A stretch of DNA of 64,000 bases, taken from Chitinophagaceae bacterium UBA4411 (lineage in GTDB: Bacteria > Bacteroidota > Bacteroidia > Chitinophagales > Chitinophagaceae). The notes below the pieces were generated by a model. That model worked only from the letters and a program-made list of their open reading frames with translations. It was not told the DNA's origin and did no database searches. Positions within the stretch are counted from its first letter, which is position 1. Each line of letters starts with the position of its first letter. Where the stretch lies: positions 682,372-746,371 of the forward strand of contig DGQP01000005.1 in the NCBI GenBank assembly GCA_002400415.1, given 5' to 3'. Below, piece by piece: positions 33,523-42,511 of the stretch. The translations under genes were made by a program, and so were the position numbers.

Positions 33523-34419
33523 TTATTTCGCTGTTAATTCTTCGTAAGCAGCCTGCAGGGGCCGCTGGAAGCCATCACCTTTCCATTCAGTTTCACCGGG
33601 TAAAGCTGTGTTTTTAAGAATCTCTTCTTTCGTCTTGCCTGCCTTTATTTCGTCCTCCGTAAACTTTAATACCCGGCCCAGGTAGTCACCAAATTTTTTC
33701 AGGTCGTCCCGCTTGCCCGTTACTTCATAGCCGGTGCCGGAGTGACCATATATAAAGATCGTCTTCCTGTTAAAAGTAGCTGCTGCCTTGTCCAGCACAT
33801 TTATCCAGCTGTTCATATTGGCCCCCGCACTGCGGTCCACGAAAGGGTGACGGCGGTTAAACAGGAGGTCGCCCATATGCACAATATTCGCATGCTGAAA
33901 ATGTACCAGGGCATCGCCATTGGTATGCCCGGCGCCAAAATAATGCAGGCATATTTTTTCTTTGCCCACTTTCTCGCACCAGGTGGTTCCAAAAACCTGG
34001 TCAGGATATAATTGTTTGTCTTCTGATTTATTTTGTTTGGCAGAAACCTCCTGGTTCTTTTTGGAATTCTCATGCGCCAGCACATGCTGCACTATTCCTT
34101 TGAAAGCGATATTGCCACTACTGTGGTCGCCATGGTGGTGTGTATTGATCAGCAGCCGGAAGGGTTGTTCACTCTTCTTTTTCAGCTCATCAATCAGGTG
34201 TTTGCTCTGGTCGGGAAATTGGGAATCCACCACTACGATACCTTCTTTGGACAACAGAAAAGCAATAGTGCCGCCTCTTTCCGTAAAAATGCCAATGTCA
34301 TTGCGGAGCATCGTGATCTTCCAGGGGTCTTCAAAGAAACCGGCTAATAGCTGTTGTTGTGATAATGTCAGTGCGCCAACGGCCATTGCAGAGTTTTGAA
34401 TAAAGGAGCGGCGGTTCAT
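33523..34419 (-). CDS. MBL-fold metallo-hydrolase with Tat-type signal
   Basis: A 298-residue metallo-beta-lactamase-fold protein. The zinc motif is NTHHHGDHSSG (His94, His96, Asp98, His99), with further ligands in FGAGHTNGDALVHF and IYGHSGTGYE. MNRRSFIQNSAMAVGALTLSQQQLLAG is a twin-arginine leader, so a folded zinc enzyme is probably exported to the periplasm. The family also includes non-lactamase hydrolases such as quinoprotein relay-like and glyoxalase II-like proteins; substrate unknown. A predicted membrane microprotein follows after 5 bases, and an MFS exporter gene lies 111 bases before it on the same strand. Confidence 0.92.
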   Translation of the reverse strand: MNRRSFIQNSAMAVGALTLSQQQLLAGFFEDPWKITMLRNDIGIFTERGGTIAFLLSKEGIVVVDSQFPDQSKHLIDELKKKSEQPFRLLINTHHHGDHSSGNIAFKGIVQHVLAHENSKKNQEVSAKQNKSEDKQLYPDQVFGTTWCEKVGKEKICLHYFGAGHTNGDALVHFQHANIVHMGDLLFNRRHPFVDRSAGANMNSWINVLDKAAATFNRKTIFIYGHSGTGYEVTGKRDDLKKFGDYLGRVLKFTEDEIKAGKTKEEILKNTALPGETEWKGDGFQRPLQAAYEELTAK

Positions 34420-34530
34420 ATGGAGAAGTTGGTTTGTTAATCAGTTTACTGGTTAGGGGTAGCAGTTCTTTCGGCTGCTTGTTGATTTGAAGTTACGACT
34501 TCGTTGTTGAAATACAGGAAGACAGCTTTT

Positions 34531-35781
34531 TCAGTATTCAAACTTTCGCAGGCCCGGCGCTTTGATCCAGGTAAAGATCACCACAATAAGTGTCATACAG
34601 CCGCCAAAGATGACGGATGGGACTGTACCCATTGCTTTGGCCATAAAACCACTTTCAAACTGTCCGAGTTCATTGCTGCTGTTGATGAACATGGAGTTAA
34701 CGCTGGATACCCGTCCCCGTTTATCATCCGGAGTGGTGAGTTGTAAAACAGTCCCCCGGATGATCACGCTGATACCATCCAGCATCCCGGCAATCATCAG
34801 GGCAAAGAAGGATAACCAGTACCATTTGGAAATACCAAAAATGATGATACAAATGCCAAAACCTGCCACTGCATACATGAGGCGGTAGCCCTGTTTTCTT
34901 TTCATCGGTCTCAGCGTAAGTGTTGTGATCATAATGACGGATCCGATATCCATTGCCGCATTCAGCCAGCCAAAGCCGATAGGACCTACTTTCAGAATAT
35001 GGTCAGCAAATTCAGGAATCAGCGCCACGGCGCCACCGAATAATACAGCAAACAGGTCAAGTGAAATGGCGCCCAGCATGATCTTATTGGTAAAGACAAA
35101 CCGTAACCCTTCCTTCACACTGTCCCAGGCCTTTACATCTTTTGCTATGATGGCAATTGGTTTCTTCTTTATAAAAGAGATCAGTAATGCAGCTGCCAGC
35201 ACGTAGACAAGAATAATATAAAAGGTTACATGCACACCAAACCAGGCAATAAAAAAGCCTGCTGAGGCATGCCCGGTAATAGAAGCCGCCAGCCAGGAGG
35301 AAGAACTGATATTGGCTGCAAAGTGTAATACATCTCTCGGTATCAGTTGCGCAAGGATGGCATTGGTGGTGGGTCCGGTAAAGGCGCGGATAGCACCGGT
35401 ACAGAAAATAACGGCATAGAAAAATAACTGGGGAGTTTTTGTATGTACATTGCTTTCAAACCAGGGAGATGTGATAATGATAAGCGCTATTACACAAAGG
35501 GAATAGGTGAGTACACCCCTGAGCAGCAGTGTTCTTTTATCTGATTTGTCAATGACATGCCCGGCATATAAGGCCAGAACGAATACCGGCACAAATTCTG
35601 ACAACCCCGCCAGCCCGATGGAAAAAGAATCCTGTGTTAATTTAAAAAGTTTGTAAGCTGCCACCGTGCCCAGCATACGCAGGGCCATGATCAGGAAGAA
35701 CCGGGCGATGATGAAAAAGCGAAATTCTTTATGCTGCAGCGGTTGTAAACTACCGGACCGGATCAAGGATGATATTCCCAT
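34531..35781 (-). CDS. MFS transporter (drug/macrolide-exporter type)
   Basis: A 416-residue inner-membrane protein with about 12 helices. LQPLQHKEFRFFIIARFFLIMALRMLGTVAAYKLFKLTQDSFSIGLAGLSEFVPVFVLALYAGHVIDKSDKRTLLLRG matches the MFS_3/enterobactin-exporter-like group, where the first cytoplasmic loop is GHVIDKSDKR. The second half starts after KKKPIAIIAKDVKAWDSVKEGLRFVFTNKIMLGA. Likely an H+-driven efflux carrier; substrate unknown. Its stop is 111 bases from the metallo-hydrolase start and its start 29 bases from the deoxynucleoside kinase stop, all on the minus strand. Confidence 0.9.
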   Translation of the reverse strand: MGISSLIRSGSLQPLQHKEFRFFIIARFFLIMALRMLGTVAAYKLFKLTQDSFSIGLAGLSEFVPVFVLALYAGHVIDKSDKRTLLLRGVLTYSLCVIALIIITSPWFESNVHTKTPQLFFYAVIFCTGAIRAFTGPTTNAILAQLIPRDVLHFAANISSSSWLAASITGHASAGFFIAWFGVHVTFYIILVYVLAAALLISFIKKKPIAIIAKDVKAWDSVKEGLRFVFTNKIMLGAISLDLFAVLFGGAVALIPEFADHILKVGPIGFGWLNAAMDIGSVIMITTLTLRPMKRKQGYRLMYAVAGFGICIIIFGISKWYWLSFFALMIAGMLDGISVIIRGTVLQLTTPDDKRGRVSSVNSMFINSSNELGQFESGFMAKAMGTVPSVIFGGCMTLIVVIFTWIKAPGLRKFEY

Positions 35782-35810
35782 TCCGTCAAAGATAAAGTGA
35801 AACAGCGGTT

Positions 35811-36443
35811 TTACGGCAGGCTGATATAATGCTGGCCTTCATCATATTCTTTTTCTAAAGCGTCATAGATCACCTGCAAATGATTTTCATTACCGAGAAA
35901 ATCGGCATTGCTGGCGTCCACGTACAGGGTTTTGATATTATGCTGTTTGATATAATGCGTATAGGTTTCCTGGATATTAAATAAATAATCATCCGGGATA
36001 TTCTGTTCGTAAGAACGATTCCTTTTTTTGATGTTACGCTGCAGCTTACTTACAGGTGCATGCAGGTAAATAAGGATATCCGGCTGTATCAGTTGCTGGT
36101 GGATGATATCGAAAAGCCGCTGGTATAAACGGAACTCATCTTCGGGCAGGGTTACTTTGGCAAATAGCAAACACTTGGTGAAAAGATAATCAGAGATGGT
36201 CAGGCTCTGGAACATATCGGATTGCTGAAGCAGGTCTTTTTGCTGTTTGAACCGCTCTGCCATAAAAAACAATTCCAGCGGGAAAGCGTATTGTTTGGGG
36301 TTTTCGTAAAACTTTGGAAGAAAAGGATTGTCGGCAAATTCTTCCAGGATCAGCCTTGCATTATAATATTTGGATAATAAATGTGCCAGGGTGGTTTTGC
36401 CTGCGCCGATATTCCCTTCTATGGTGATAAAGTGGTACTTCAT
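35811..36443 (-). CDS. Deoxynucleoside kinase family protein
   Basis: A 210-residue cytoplasmic kinase that phosphorylates deoxynucleosides in salvage. Walker A ITIEGNIGAGKTTLAHLLSKYYN starts at residue 6; LILEEFADNPFLPKFYENPKQYAFPLELFFMAERFKQ is the substrate-binding helix pair; LTISDYLFTKCLLFAKVTL holds the DR-like segment; and RNIKKRNRSYEQNIPDDYLFNIQETY carries the lid arginines. ATG 36443 is preferred to 36482. It is followed by the MFS gene and preceded by folK after about 90 bases, all on one strand. Whether it prefers dA, dG or dC is not readable. Confidence 0.94.
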   Translation of the reverse strand: MKYHFITIEGNIGAGKTTLAHLLSKYYNARLILEEFADNPFLPKFYENPKQYAFPLELFFMAERFKQQKDLLQQSDMFQSLTISDYLFTKCLLFAKVTLPEDEFRLYQRLFDIIHQQLIQPDILIYLHAPVSKLQRNIKKRNRSYEQNIPDDYLFNIQETYTHYIKQHNIKTLYVDASNADFLGNENHLQVIYDALEKEYDEGQHYISLP

Positions 36444-36534
36444 TGATCTGCGATGTACGCCGGATGGTACGTAAAGCAGCAAAATAAAAGAAATGAAATG
36501 TCAAATCAGGAAGCCCGGAAAGTTTGTGGATAAA

Positions 36535-37017
36535 TCAGGGCAGGCGTTTTACTTTCAACTCATCAGGGCATTCCTCCAGTAACTGAGCAATTGTTTTATT
36601 AAATACCGGGTGCAGCACGGTTGCTGCGATCTCTGCCAGCGGTAACAGGGCAAAACGGCGGTTGGGCAGCTCGGGGTGCGGCAGTTTCAGGAAATGATAA
36701 TTGTGTTTCTCCTGGTTGAATAAGAGGATATCAATATCAATTATGCGGGGGCCATATTTTTCTTCCCGGATACGTCCCATAGTTTTTTCTGCTTTCAGGA
36801 TCCGCCGGATCAGTTGCCGGGCATTCAATTCGGTATCCAATGCCAGGGCCTGGTTCAGGAAAGGGGGCTGGTCGGTCTTGCCCCAGGCGGCTGTTTCGTA
36901 GAGAGAAGAAGCTTGTGCAATAGTGCCGCAATCCTTGTTCAGCAAAGCTCTTGCCATCGCCAGGTTTTCCTCCCGGTCGCCCATATTGCCGCCTGTAAGT
37001 AAATATGCCCTGTTCAT
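36535..37017 (-). CDS. folK: 2-amino-4-hydroxy-6-hydroxymethyldihydropteridine diphosphokinase
   Basis: A 160-residue cytoplasmic enzyme that transfers pyrophosphate from ATP to 6-hydroxymethyl-7,8-dihydropterin, a step of folate synthesis. Motifs: YLLTGGNMGDREENLAMA at the start, SSLYETAAWGKTDQPPFLNQALAL, LKAEKTMGRIREEKYGPRIIDIDILLFNQ with the Asp pair that binds Mg, and LPHPELPNRRFALLPLAEIA. Length is normal. It is divergent from sppA with 63 bases between starts and precedes the deoxynucleoside kinase gene. Confidence 0.97.
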   Translation of the reverse strand: MNRAYLLTGGNMGDREENLAMARALLNKDCGTIAQASSLYETAAWGKTDQPPFLNQALALDTELNARQLIRRILKAEKTMGRIREEKYGPRIIDIDILLFNQEKHNYHFLKLPHPELPNRRFALLPLAEIAATVLHPVFNKTIAQLLEECPDELKVKRLP

Positions 37018-37049
37018 GTTTGATTGGCTGCTAAAGGGTCAAATATCTT

Positions 37050-37057
37050 TATTTTTG
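37050..37057 (+). promoter_or_regulatory. Bacteroidota -7 box before sppA
   Basis: TATTTTTG (TAnnTTTG) ends 23 bases before the ATG at 37081, within the 63-base gap shared with divergent folK. Confidence 0.4.
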
Positions 37058-37080
37058 GCATTCATCAACGGATTACTTCT

Positions 37081-38838
37081 ATGCGGAGTTTCTTCAAAAC
37101 TTTTTTTGCAGCTTTCCTGGCACTGGTGCTTTTCTCTTTGCTGGTATTCTTCGTGCTGGCGGGCATTATCGGGGGATTGGCCACCAAACAGAAACCTAAA
37201 GTGGAGTCTCAGTCTGTACTGGTGATTGACCTGGGTCAGCATTTCAAAGAACAGGTGCAGGAGGATCCGTTTTCAATTGTAAGCGGTGATGAAGAAAAAA
37301 CAATTCCCGGCTTGTACGATCTTATCAGGTTATTACAATATGCCAAAACAGATAAAAATATTGAAGGCATTTACCTGCAGGCGCATGCAAGCCCGAATGG
37401 TTTTGCCGCCAGCGAAGAAATAAGAAAAGCCCTGCTTGATTTTAAAAGCAGTGGCAAGTTTGTTATTGCTCACGGGGATGTGATAACGCAACGGACTTAT
37501 TCCATTGCCAATGTGGCGGATAAAATTTATATCAGCCCGCAGGGTATGCTGGAATGGGTAGGGTATAGTGTGGATTATGCTTTTTTAAAAGGAACATTGG
37601 ACAAACTGGAGATCGAACCCCAGATATTCTATGCCGGTAAATTCAAAAGCGCTACCGAGCCGCTCCGTTCTGACAGGATGACGGATGCCAATAAATTACA
37701 GACAACGGTTTGGCTGAATGATCTGTATGATGAATTATTGGTGAACACAGCTGCGGCAAGAAAATCAGATACAGCAGTATTGCGGCAACTGGCAAATACG
37801 GCGGCTATACAAACCGTGCAAGATGCCGTGGATAACAAACTGATTGATGGGGCCAAGTATGATGATGAAGTGAAAGATGAAATTAAAAGCAGGCTGAAGA
37901 TCAGTAAATATGAACGGATTGCTTTTATATCTGTCAATAAATATTTTGCCACGGCCAATTATCTTAAAACAGGTGCGGATAAAATTGCACTGATCTATGC
38001 CGAAGGAGATATCGTGGATGGCAAGGGTGGTAAAGACATGATCGGTGGTGAAGGATACCGTTCTTTATTGCGCAAGGCCCGGCTCGACCAGTCGGTGAAA
38101 GCAATCGTATTTCGTATCAATTCCGGTGGTGGCAGTGCCATGGCCAGCGAAAATATCTGGCGGGAACTGGAACTGGCGAAGAAGGAAAAGCCTGTTATTG
38201 TAAGTTTTGGGGATGTGGCCGCTTCGGGAGGTTATTATATTGCCACGGCAGCAGACAGCATTTTTGCACAGCCCTGTACGATCACAGGTTCTATTGGTGT
38301 GTTTGGCATTATTCCCAATATGCAGGGGTTCTTTAAAAATAAACTAGGTATCACTTTTGATGGTGTGAAGACGGGACCCTTTGCTGATGCCATGACCATC
38401 AGCAAGCCCATGAATGAACAGGAAAAAAAGCTGGTGCAGGCAGAAATTGAAAGCATCTATGCCCTGTTCAAGAAAAGAGTGGCCGAAGGAAGAAACAAAG
38501 ACACAGCCTATATCGACAGCATAGCACAGGGAAGAGTATGGACTGGTATCAGGGCCATTGAAATTGGTCTGATCGACCGGTTTGGCGGCCTGGAAGATGC
38601 AGTGAAAGCTGCAGCGGCCAAAGCAAAACTGACCGATTATTTTGTAGCAGAATTCCCTGAACCGGAAAACTTCTTTGACCAGATCATGGGGAAGACAAGC
38701 AGCCCGCTGAACTATACACAAAAAATGAAACAAGAGATCGGGGAAGAGAATTTTAAATTATATGAACAGCTGAAAAAGATAAAGCAGATGACCGGCTCCG
38801 TGCAGGCAAGATTGCCCTTTGAATTCTTTGTCCGGTAA
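37081..38838 (+). CDS. sppA: Signal peptide peptidase SppA (67-kDa type)
   Basis: A 585-residue inner-membrane protease that degrades cleaved signal peptides. One N-terminal transmembrane helix (AAFLALVLFSLLVFFVLAGIIGG) is followed by two ClpP-like halves. The catalytic Lys lies in NVADKIYISPQG of the first half and the catalytic Ser in FGDVAASGGYYIATAADSIFAQP of the second; FRINSGGGSAMASENIWREL and GVFGIIPNMQGFFKNKLGI are also conserved. ATG 37081 is chosen because the membrane helix begins just behind it; the frame extends to a start at 37024 that would cross the -7 box. The full double-domain length resembles the E. coli enzyme. Confidence 0.96.
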   Translation: MRSFFKTFFAAFLALVLFSLLVFFVLAGIIGGLATKQKPKVESQSVLVIDLGQHFKEQVQEDPFSIVSGDEEKTIPGLYDLIRLLQYAKTDKNIEGIYLQAHASPNGFAASEEIRKALLDFKSSGKFVIAHGDVITQRTYSIANVADKIYISPQGMLEWVGYSVDYAFLKGTLDKLEIEPQIFYAGKFKSATEPLRSDRMTDANKLQTTVWLNDLYDELLVNTAAARKSDTAVLRQLANTAAIQTVQDAVDNKLIDGAKYDDEVKDEIKSRLKISKYERIAFISVNKYFATANYLKTGADKIALIYAEGDIVDGKGGKDMIGGEGYRSLLRKARLDQSVKAIVFRINSGGGSAMASENIWRELELAKKEKPVIVSFGDVAASGGYYIATAADSIFAQPCTITGSIGVFGIIPNMQGFFKNKLGITFDGVKTGPFADAMTISKPMNEQEKKLVQAEIESIYALFKKRVAEGRNKDTAYIDSIAQGRVWTGIRAIEIGLIDRFGGLEDAVKAAAAKAKLTDYFVAEFPEPENFFDQIMGKTSSPLNYTQKMKQEIGEENFKLYEQLKKIKQMTGSVQARLPFEFFVR

Positions 38839-38845
38839 GCACGGA

Positions 38846-38863
38846 GTTCCTGGTTTTAGGAAC
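38846..38863 (+). other. Stem-loop behind sppA
   Basis: GTTCCT, loop GGTTTT, AGGAAC, starting eight bases after the sppA stop. It has no T tract and so is a weak candidate for transcription or mRNA end control. Confidence 0.3.
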
Positions 38864-38882
38864 ACAGTTCAGCAGGTAGGCT

Positions 38883-38890
38883 TACATTTG
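38883..38890 (+). promoter_or_regulatory. Bacteroidota -7 box before the ABC-2 permease
   Basis: TACATTTG matches TAnnTTTG and ends 19 bases before the ATG at 38910. Confidence 0.42.
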
Positions 38891-38909
38891 CGCACAACAA
38901 TTACTTTTC

Positions 38910-40019
38910 ATGTCAAAACCTTACAGCCAGTCCAAAGCCCTCTGGGCGATCACAAGGGCCAGTTTTAAAGCGATCTTCAACCAGCCAACGGCTATTGTTT
39001 TCAGTTTGCTGTTCCCGATCATTTTTATTCTGATATTCGGGGCTTTTGGAAATGGCGGCGGGGCCACCTACCGGATTACGATGGCAAAAGGGGCCGATAC
39101 TTCTAATGCACTATATGATACGCTCAAAAATAATCCCGGTATTCGTATTAACAGGTATGCTGACTCGGCAGCTTTGAATAAAGACCTTATTAAGGGGAGG
39201 CTTACAGCAATTGTGGATATAAAAGCAGGGAGAGATTCTCTTAACAAACCACATTTTACGATTAATACAAACACCACCACAGCAAGCTCCAATACATTTT
39301 ATTCGTTCAGGCAGGTTCTTGAGTATACCAAGCTGAAATTTGATGCGGCCATGTCGGCTGATAAAACAGAGTATGTAACTATCGGGGAGCCGGCTATCCG
39401 GGAAGTAAGAAAATACCGGCAGATCGATTTTATCCTGCCCGGCCAGTTAGGTTTTTCTATTTTATTCTCCACCCTGTTCGGTATAGCCTTTACATTTTTT
39501 GGATTGAGAGAGCAACTGGTGCTGAAGCGTTTTTATGCTTCACCGGTCAGTCGTATCAATATTCTTTTGGGTATCGGGATGAGCCGTTTGTTCTTTCAAT
39601 TAGTGAACGTGGTGGTACTGATACTGTTTGGTTATTTCTTCCTGGATTTTACCTTGCAGCATGGAGCCCTGACATTTTTTGAAATGCTGCTCATGTCTGT
39701 TCTCATGCTCTTTCTGCTGATGGGAGTAGGGCTGATTTTCAGCAGCATTGTTAAAACTGATGCAACCATTCCGCTGCTGATCAACCTGTTCGGGTTTCCG
39801 CAAATGTTATTATCAGGAACCTTTTTTCCAACGGACGTATTTCCAAAGTGGCTGCAGGAAATATGTTTCTACCTGCCACTGACCCAATTCAATAATGCAA
39901 TGCGGAAAATATCTTTTGAAGGGCTGAGTATTTTTGAATGCTGGAAAGAGATTGGTATCCTCAGTATCTGGATGGGTATCATTTATGTGGTGCTGTCAAA
40001 AGTAATCCGCTGGCAATAA
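38910..40019 (+). CDS. ABC-2 type transporter permease
   Basis: A 369-residue inner-membrane permease of the ABC-2 family. It has an amphipathic start and first helix (TRASFKAIFNQPTAIVFSLLFPIIFILIFGAFGNGGG), an external domain of about 130 residues, then five helices including PGQLGFSILFSTLFGIAFTFFGLREQLVLKRFYASPVSRINILLG and FPQMLLSGTFFPTDVFPKWLQEICFYLPLTQFNNAMR, the classic family signatures. Usually it pairs with an ATPase that exports drugs, lipids or polysaccharide, yet no ATPase gene is adjacent, so the partner is encoded elsewhere. It may be in one transcript with the SRPBCC and DUF2911 genes that follow. Confidence 0.93.
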   Translation: MSKPYSQSKALWAITRASFKAIFNQPTAIVFSLLFPIIFILIFGAFGNGGGATYRITMAKGADTSNALYDTLKNNPGIRINRYADSAALNKDLIKGRLTAIVDIKAGRDSLNKPHFTINTNTTTASSNTFYSFRQVLEYTKLKFDAAMSADKTEYVTIGEPAIREVRKYRQIDFILPGQLGFSILFSTLFGIAFTFFGLREQLVLKRFYASPVSRINILLGIGMSRLFFQLVNVVVLILFGYFFLDFTLQHGALTFFEMLLMSVLMLFLLMGVGLIFSSIVKTDATIPLLINLFGFPQMLLSGTFFPTDVFPKWLQEICFYLPLTQFNNAMRKISFEGLSIFECWKEIGILSIWMGIIYVVLSKVIRWQ

Positions 40020-40058
40020 GCCGGGGTATTCATTTTTTATATCGTATAATTTTTTGTC

Positions 40059-40556
40059 TTGAAATTACTGAAGTTAGCTATTATCAGTTTTCTGTTTTTT
40101 TTCCTGCTCATCACCGGGATATCGCTTTTTATACCTTCCTCCGTACGCATATCAAGAGCTGCAGAAATAAGCGCCCCAAAGGAAAAGGTAATGGAACAAA
40201 TCGCCCATGCAGAAAACTGGAAGAACTGGTATCCCGGTGCCGATTCATTACAACTGCTGATGATTGCCGGGGAACCCAAAGGAGTTATAGCTGTGAATGA
40301 CTCCATGCAGGGATTGCAGATCACCGAAGTAAATGATAGTACAGTGATCGCAATAAATGTGGGCAGGGGTTCCAAAGAAAACCATACAGGCTGGAAGGTC
40401 ATGGCCGGGGGAAGCAGCACTTCAGTCCAATGGTATATGGATTTTAAACTTCACTGGTATCCCTGGGAAAAATTTGCCAGCCTCCTGTTTGACAAGCAGT
40501 ATGGTACACCCATGGAAATGGGTTTGAACCAGCTGAAAAAAAAGCTGGAGAATTAG
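40059..40556 (+). CDS. SRPBCC family protein with N-terminal membrane helix
   Basis: A 165-residue protein. Residues 1-28 (LLKLAIISFLFFFLLITGISLFIP) are a membrane anchor or uncleaved signal, followed by SRAAEISAPKEKVMEQIAHAENWKNWYPGAD, the typical start of a START/SRPBCC lipid- or ligand-binding cup. The C-terminal helix (GTPMEMGLNQLKKKLEN) closes the cup. It uses a TTG start (40059), which is plausible because the hydrophobic anchor begins immediately after. No ligand can be inferred. It lies 39 bases behind the ABC permease and about 60 bases before the DUF2911 gene. Confidence 0.8.
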   Translation: MKLLKLAIISFLFFFLLITGISLFIPSSVRISRAAEISAPKEKVMEQIAHAENWKNWYPGADSLQLLMIAGEPKGVIAVNDSMQGLQITEVNDSTVIAINVGRGSKENHTGWKVMAGGSSTSVQWYMDFKLHWYPWEKFASLLFDKQYGTPMEMGLNQLKKKLEN

Positions 40557-40620
40557 TGACCGGCGGTCGCCGGGTTTGCACGGTATTCATGTAATTTCAT
40601 ACCCAATAAAACGAAATACC

Positions 40621-41121
40621 ATGTATATAAAATCTCTTTTACTGCTGGTTGCAACTGTAGCTTCAGTTGCTGTTTATGGTCAGCGTGAACGCAAAAGTCC
40701 TCATGACACAGTAAGCAGTGTCAATGCTTCTGTTACGTATGGCCGTCCTTTCAAGAACGGACGTGTTATTTTTGGTACGCTGGAAAAATTCGGCAAAGTG
40801 TGGAGAGTGGGTGCTGACGAAGCCACTACGATCACTTTCAATAAGGATGTGAAATTTGGCGGCCAGGGGATTAAAGCAGGCACTTATACCCTGTTTGCAA
40901 TTCCCGGTGAAACGGAATGGACCATTATTCTTAATTCACAACCGGGCCAATGGGGCGCTTTCAGTTATGAAAAAAATAAGGATAAAGATGTGGCCAGGAT
41001 GAATGTACCGGTGAAGAAATTGGGTACGACAGTAGAACAACTTACTTTACGGTTTGGAAAAAATAATTCCCTGATCATTGAATGGGACGATACACAGGTG
41101 GAAGTACCGTTCAGTTTTTAG
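40621..41121 (+). CDS. DUF2911 secreted protein
   Basis: A 166-residue exported protein. A signal peptide (YIKSLLLLVATVASVAVYGQ) precedes the DUF2911 domain: ASVTYGRPFKNGRVIFGTLEKFGKVWRVGADEATTITFNKDVKFGGQGIKAGTYTLFAIPGETEWTIILN, then a C-terminal beta part. DUF2911 proteins are widespread and of unknown function in Bacteroidota, and are predicted to be beta-sandwiches. ATG 40621 is used; the frame reaches an earlier ATG at 40576, which would place 15 residues before the signal peptide. A terminator follows 19 bases behind the stop. Confidence 0.88.
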   Translation: MYIKSLLLLVATVASVAVYGQRERKSPHDTVSSVNASVTYGRPFKNGRVIFGTLEKFGKVWRVGADEATTITFNKDVKFGGQGIKAGTYTLFAIPGETEWTIILNSQPGQWGAFSYEKNKDKDVARMNVPVKKLGTTVEQLTLRFGKNNSLIIEWDDTQVEVPFSF

Positions 41122-41140
41122 GCTGAATAAAATGTATTTG

Positions 41141-41167
41141 AAAGGGTTGCTGCGGCAGCCCTTTTTT
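41141..41167. terminator. Terminator between DUF2911 gene and anmK
   Basis: AAAGGGTTGC, loop TGCG, GCAGCCCTTT with T run to about 41167; one G-T pair in the stem. It overlaps the anmK stop by two bases and probably ends transcription from both sides. Confidence 0.8.
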
Positions 41168-42368
41168 ATGCCGGGAAACTGATCTTACCCATTGATACAT
41201 TGGGAATGCCTTTCCTTCCATCACCGAATGTTAACTGACCACCTGCAACACATTCATTAGCAAGCAAAGCAAACAGCACCGCTTCTTTGGCATCGGGGTT
41301 AACAGCGAGGTCTTCTGTTGAATGAAAAGTGATGCCCGGCAACTGGTCCTGTATATGTTCCATCAGCAAAGGATTATGCATGCCGCCACCACTGCAGTAC
41401 ACTACAAATTCTTCACCGGAAGGAAAACAGGTTTTAATGCTTTTTACAATCATATCAGCAGAGAGGCAATTGAGGGTGGCCATCACATCTTCAGCTGAAA
41501 GACCGGTGGTGCCCGAAACTTCCTGTGCTGATTGTATATAGGAGAGATTGAATAACTCCGGCCCGATCGTTTTAGGAAAAGCGGCAGCAAAGAAGGAATG
41601 ATTTTTTAAGGCGCTTAATAGTTCTTCATGGATGGTTCCTTTCCTGGCCATCGCTGCATTTTCATCGAAGTACTTTCCCGGCGAGTTTTTTTGTATCCAG
41701 GCATCCATTAAGGTGTTGCCCGGCCCCACATCGGTGCTGAATACTTTTGCGGCATCTTTATCGGCCGGTAAAAAAGTGAAATTGGCAATACCTCCGATAT
41801 TCAGCATGATCCTGTTTTCCCCGGCTTTGGAAAAAATAAGATAATCGCCGTACACCGCTAAGGGTGCGCCTTCTCCGCCGCCTGCCACATGTTTTTGCCG
41901 GAAATCGCTGATTGTAATAATGCCTGTGTCAACAGCGATATGATCTCCGTCTCCTATTTGTAAGGTTGCGTTTGGAAACCCGGCATAACCATGTAATAGC
42001 TGTGGTGCATGATAAATGGTTTGCCCGTGACTGGCAATAAGATCTATTTGCTCTTTCGTGTAGTTCCATTTTGCAATACAACTATTGATGATTGCAGCAT
42101 GCTGTTTGGCCACCCATGCGTTGAGTATACAAACCATCTCGAGGTCGGCATCCTTGCGGGAGAAAATACTTTTTAATTTTTCTTTGAAAGAAGCTTCGTA
42201 TGCAATTGTATCAAATTCCAGTAACTCCAGCCGGGTATTACTGCCATCACCGCTGATCCGGCAAAGGGCAAGATCCAGGCCGTCAAAAGAAGTTCCGCTC
42301 ATCAGGCCGATGATCAGCCTGCTTTCTTTGCCGGCGATATCATACAATCGTTGGATCTGTTTATTCAT
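41166..42368 (-). CDS. anmK: Anhydro-N-acetylmuramic acid kinase
   Basis: A 400-residue cytoplasmic kinase that cleaves the 1,6-anhydro ring of anhydro-N-acetylmuramic acid with ATP to give MurNAc-6-phosphate in cell-wall recycling. Visible: ESRLIIGLMSGTSFDGLDLALCRI at the ATP site, HVAGGGEGAPLAVYGDYLIF, MLNIGGIANFTFLP, STDVGPGNTLMDAWIQKN, and GGGMHNPLLMEHIQ. Length is slightly above the usual 370-385. It is divergent from a DeoR-family regulator gene whose start is 143 bases away. Confidence 0.96.
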   Translation of the reverse strand: MNKQIQRLYDIAGKESRLIIGLMSGTSFDGLDLALCRISGDGSNTRLELLEFDTIAYEASFKEKLKSIFSRKDADLEMVCILNAWVAKQHAAIINSCIAKWNYTKEQIDLIASHGQTIYHAPQLLHGYAGFPNATLQIGDGDHIAVDTGIITISDFRQKHVAGGGEGAPLAVYGDYLIFSKAGENRIMLNIGGIANFTFLPADKDAAKVFSTDVGPGNTLMDAWIQKNSPGKYFDENAAMARKGTIHEELLSALKNHSFFAAAFPKTIGPELFNLSYIQSAQEVSGTTGLSAEDVMATLNCLSADMIVKSIKTCFPSGEEFVVYCSGGGMHNPLLMEHIQDQLPGITFHSTEDLAVNPDAKEAVLFALLANECVAGGQLTFGDGRKGIPNVSMGKISFPA

Positions 42369-42511
42369 GGAGGCTCAGTTTGTCGGTTTCGTGCAACTAA
42401 ATTTACGATTTGCTGAGATTTTTTGCAGGTTTTGGTAAAAAAGATTGCATTTTTTTGCTGATTTGAGTAAAACAGTTTTAAATTAGATAAACGCAACCAA
42501 CGATCTGCTCT

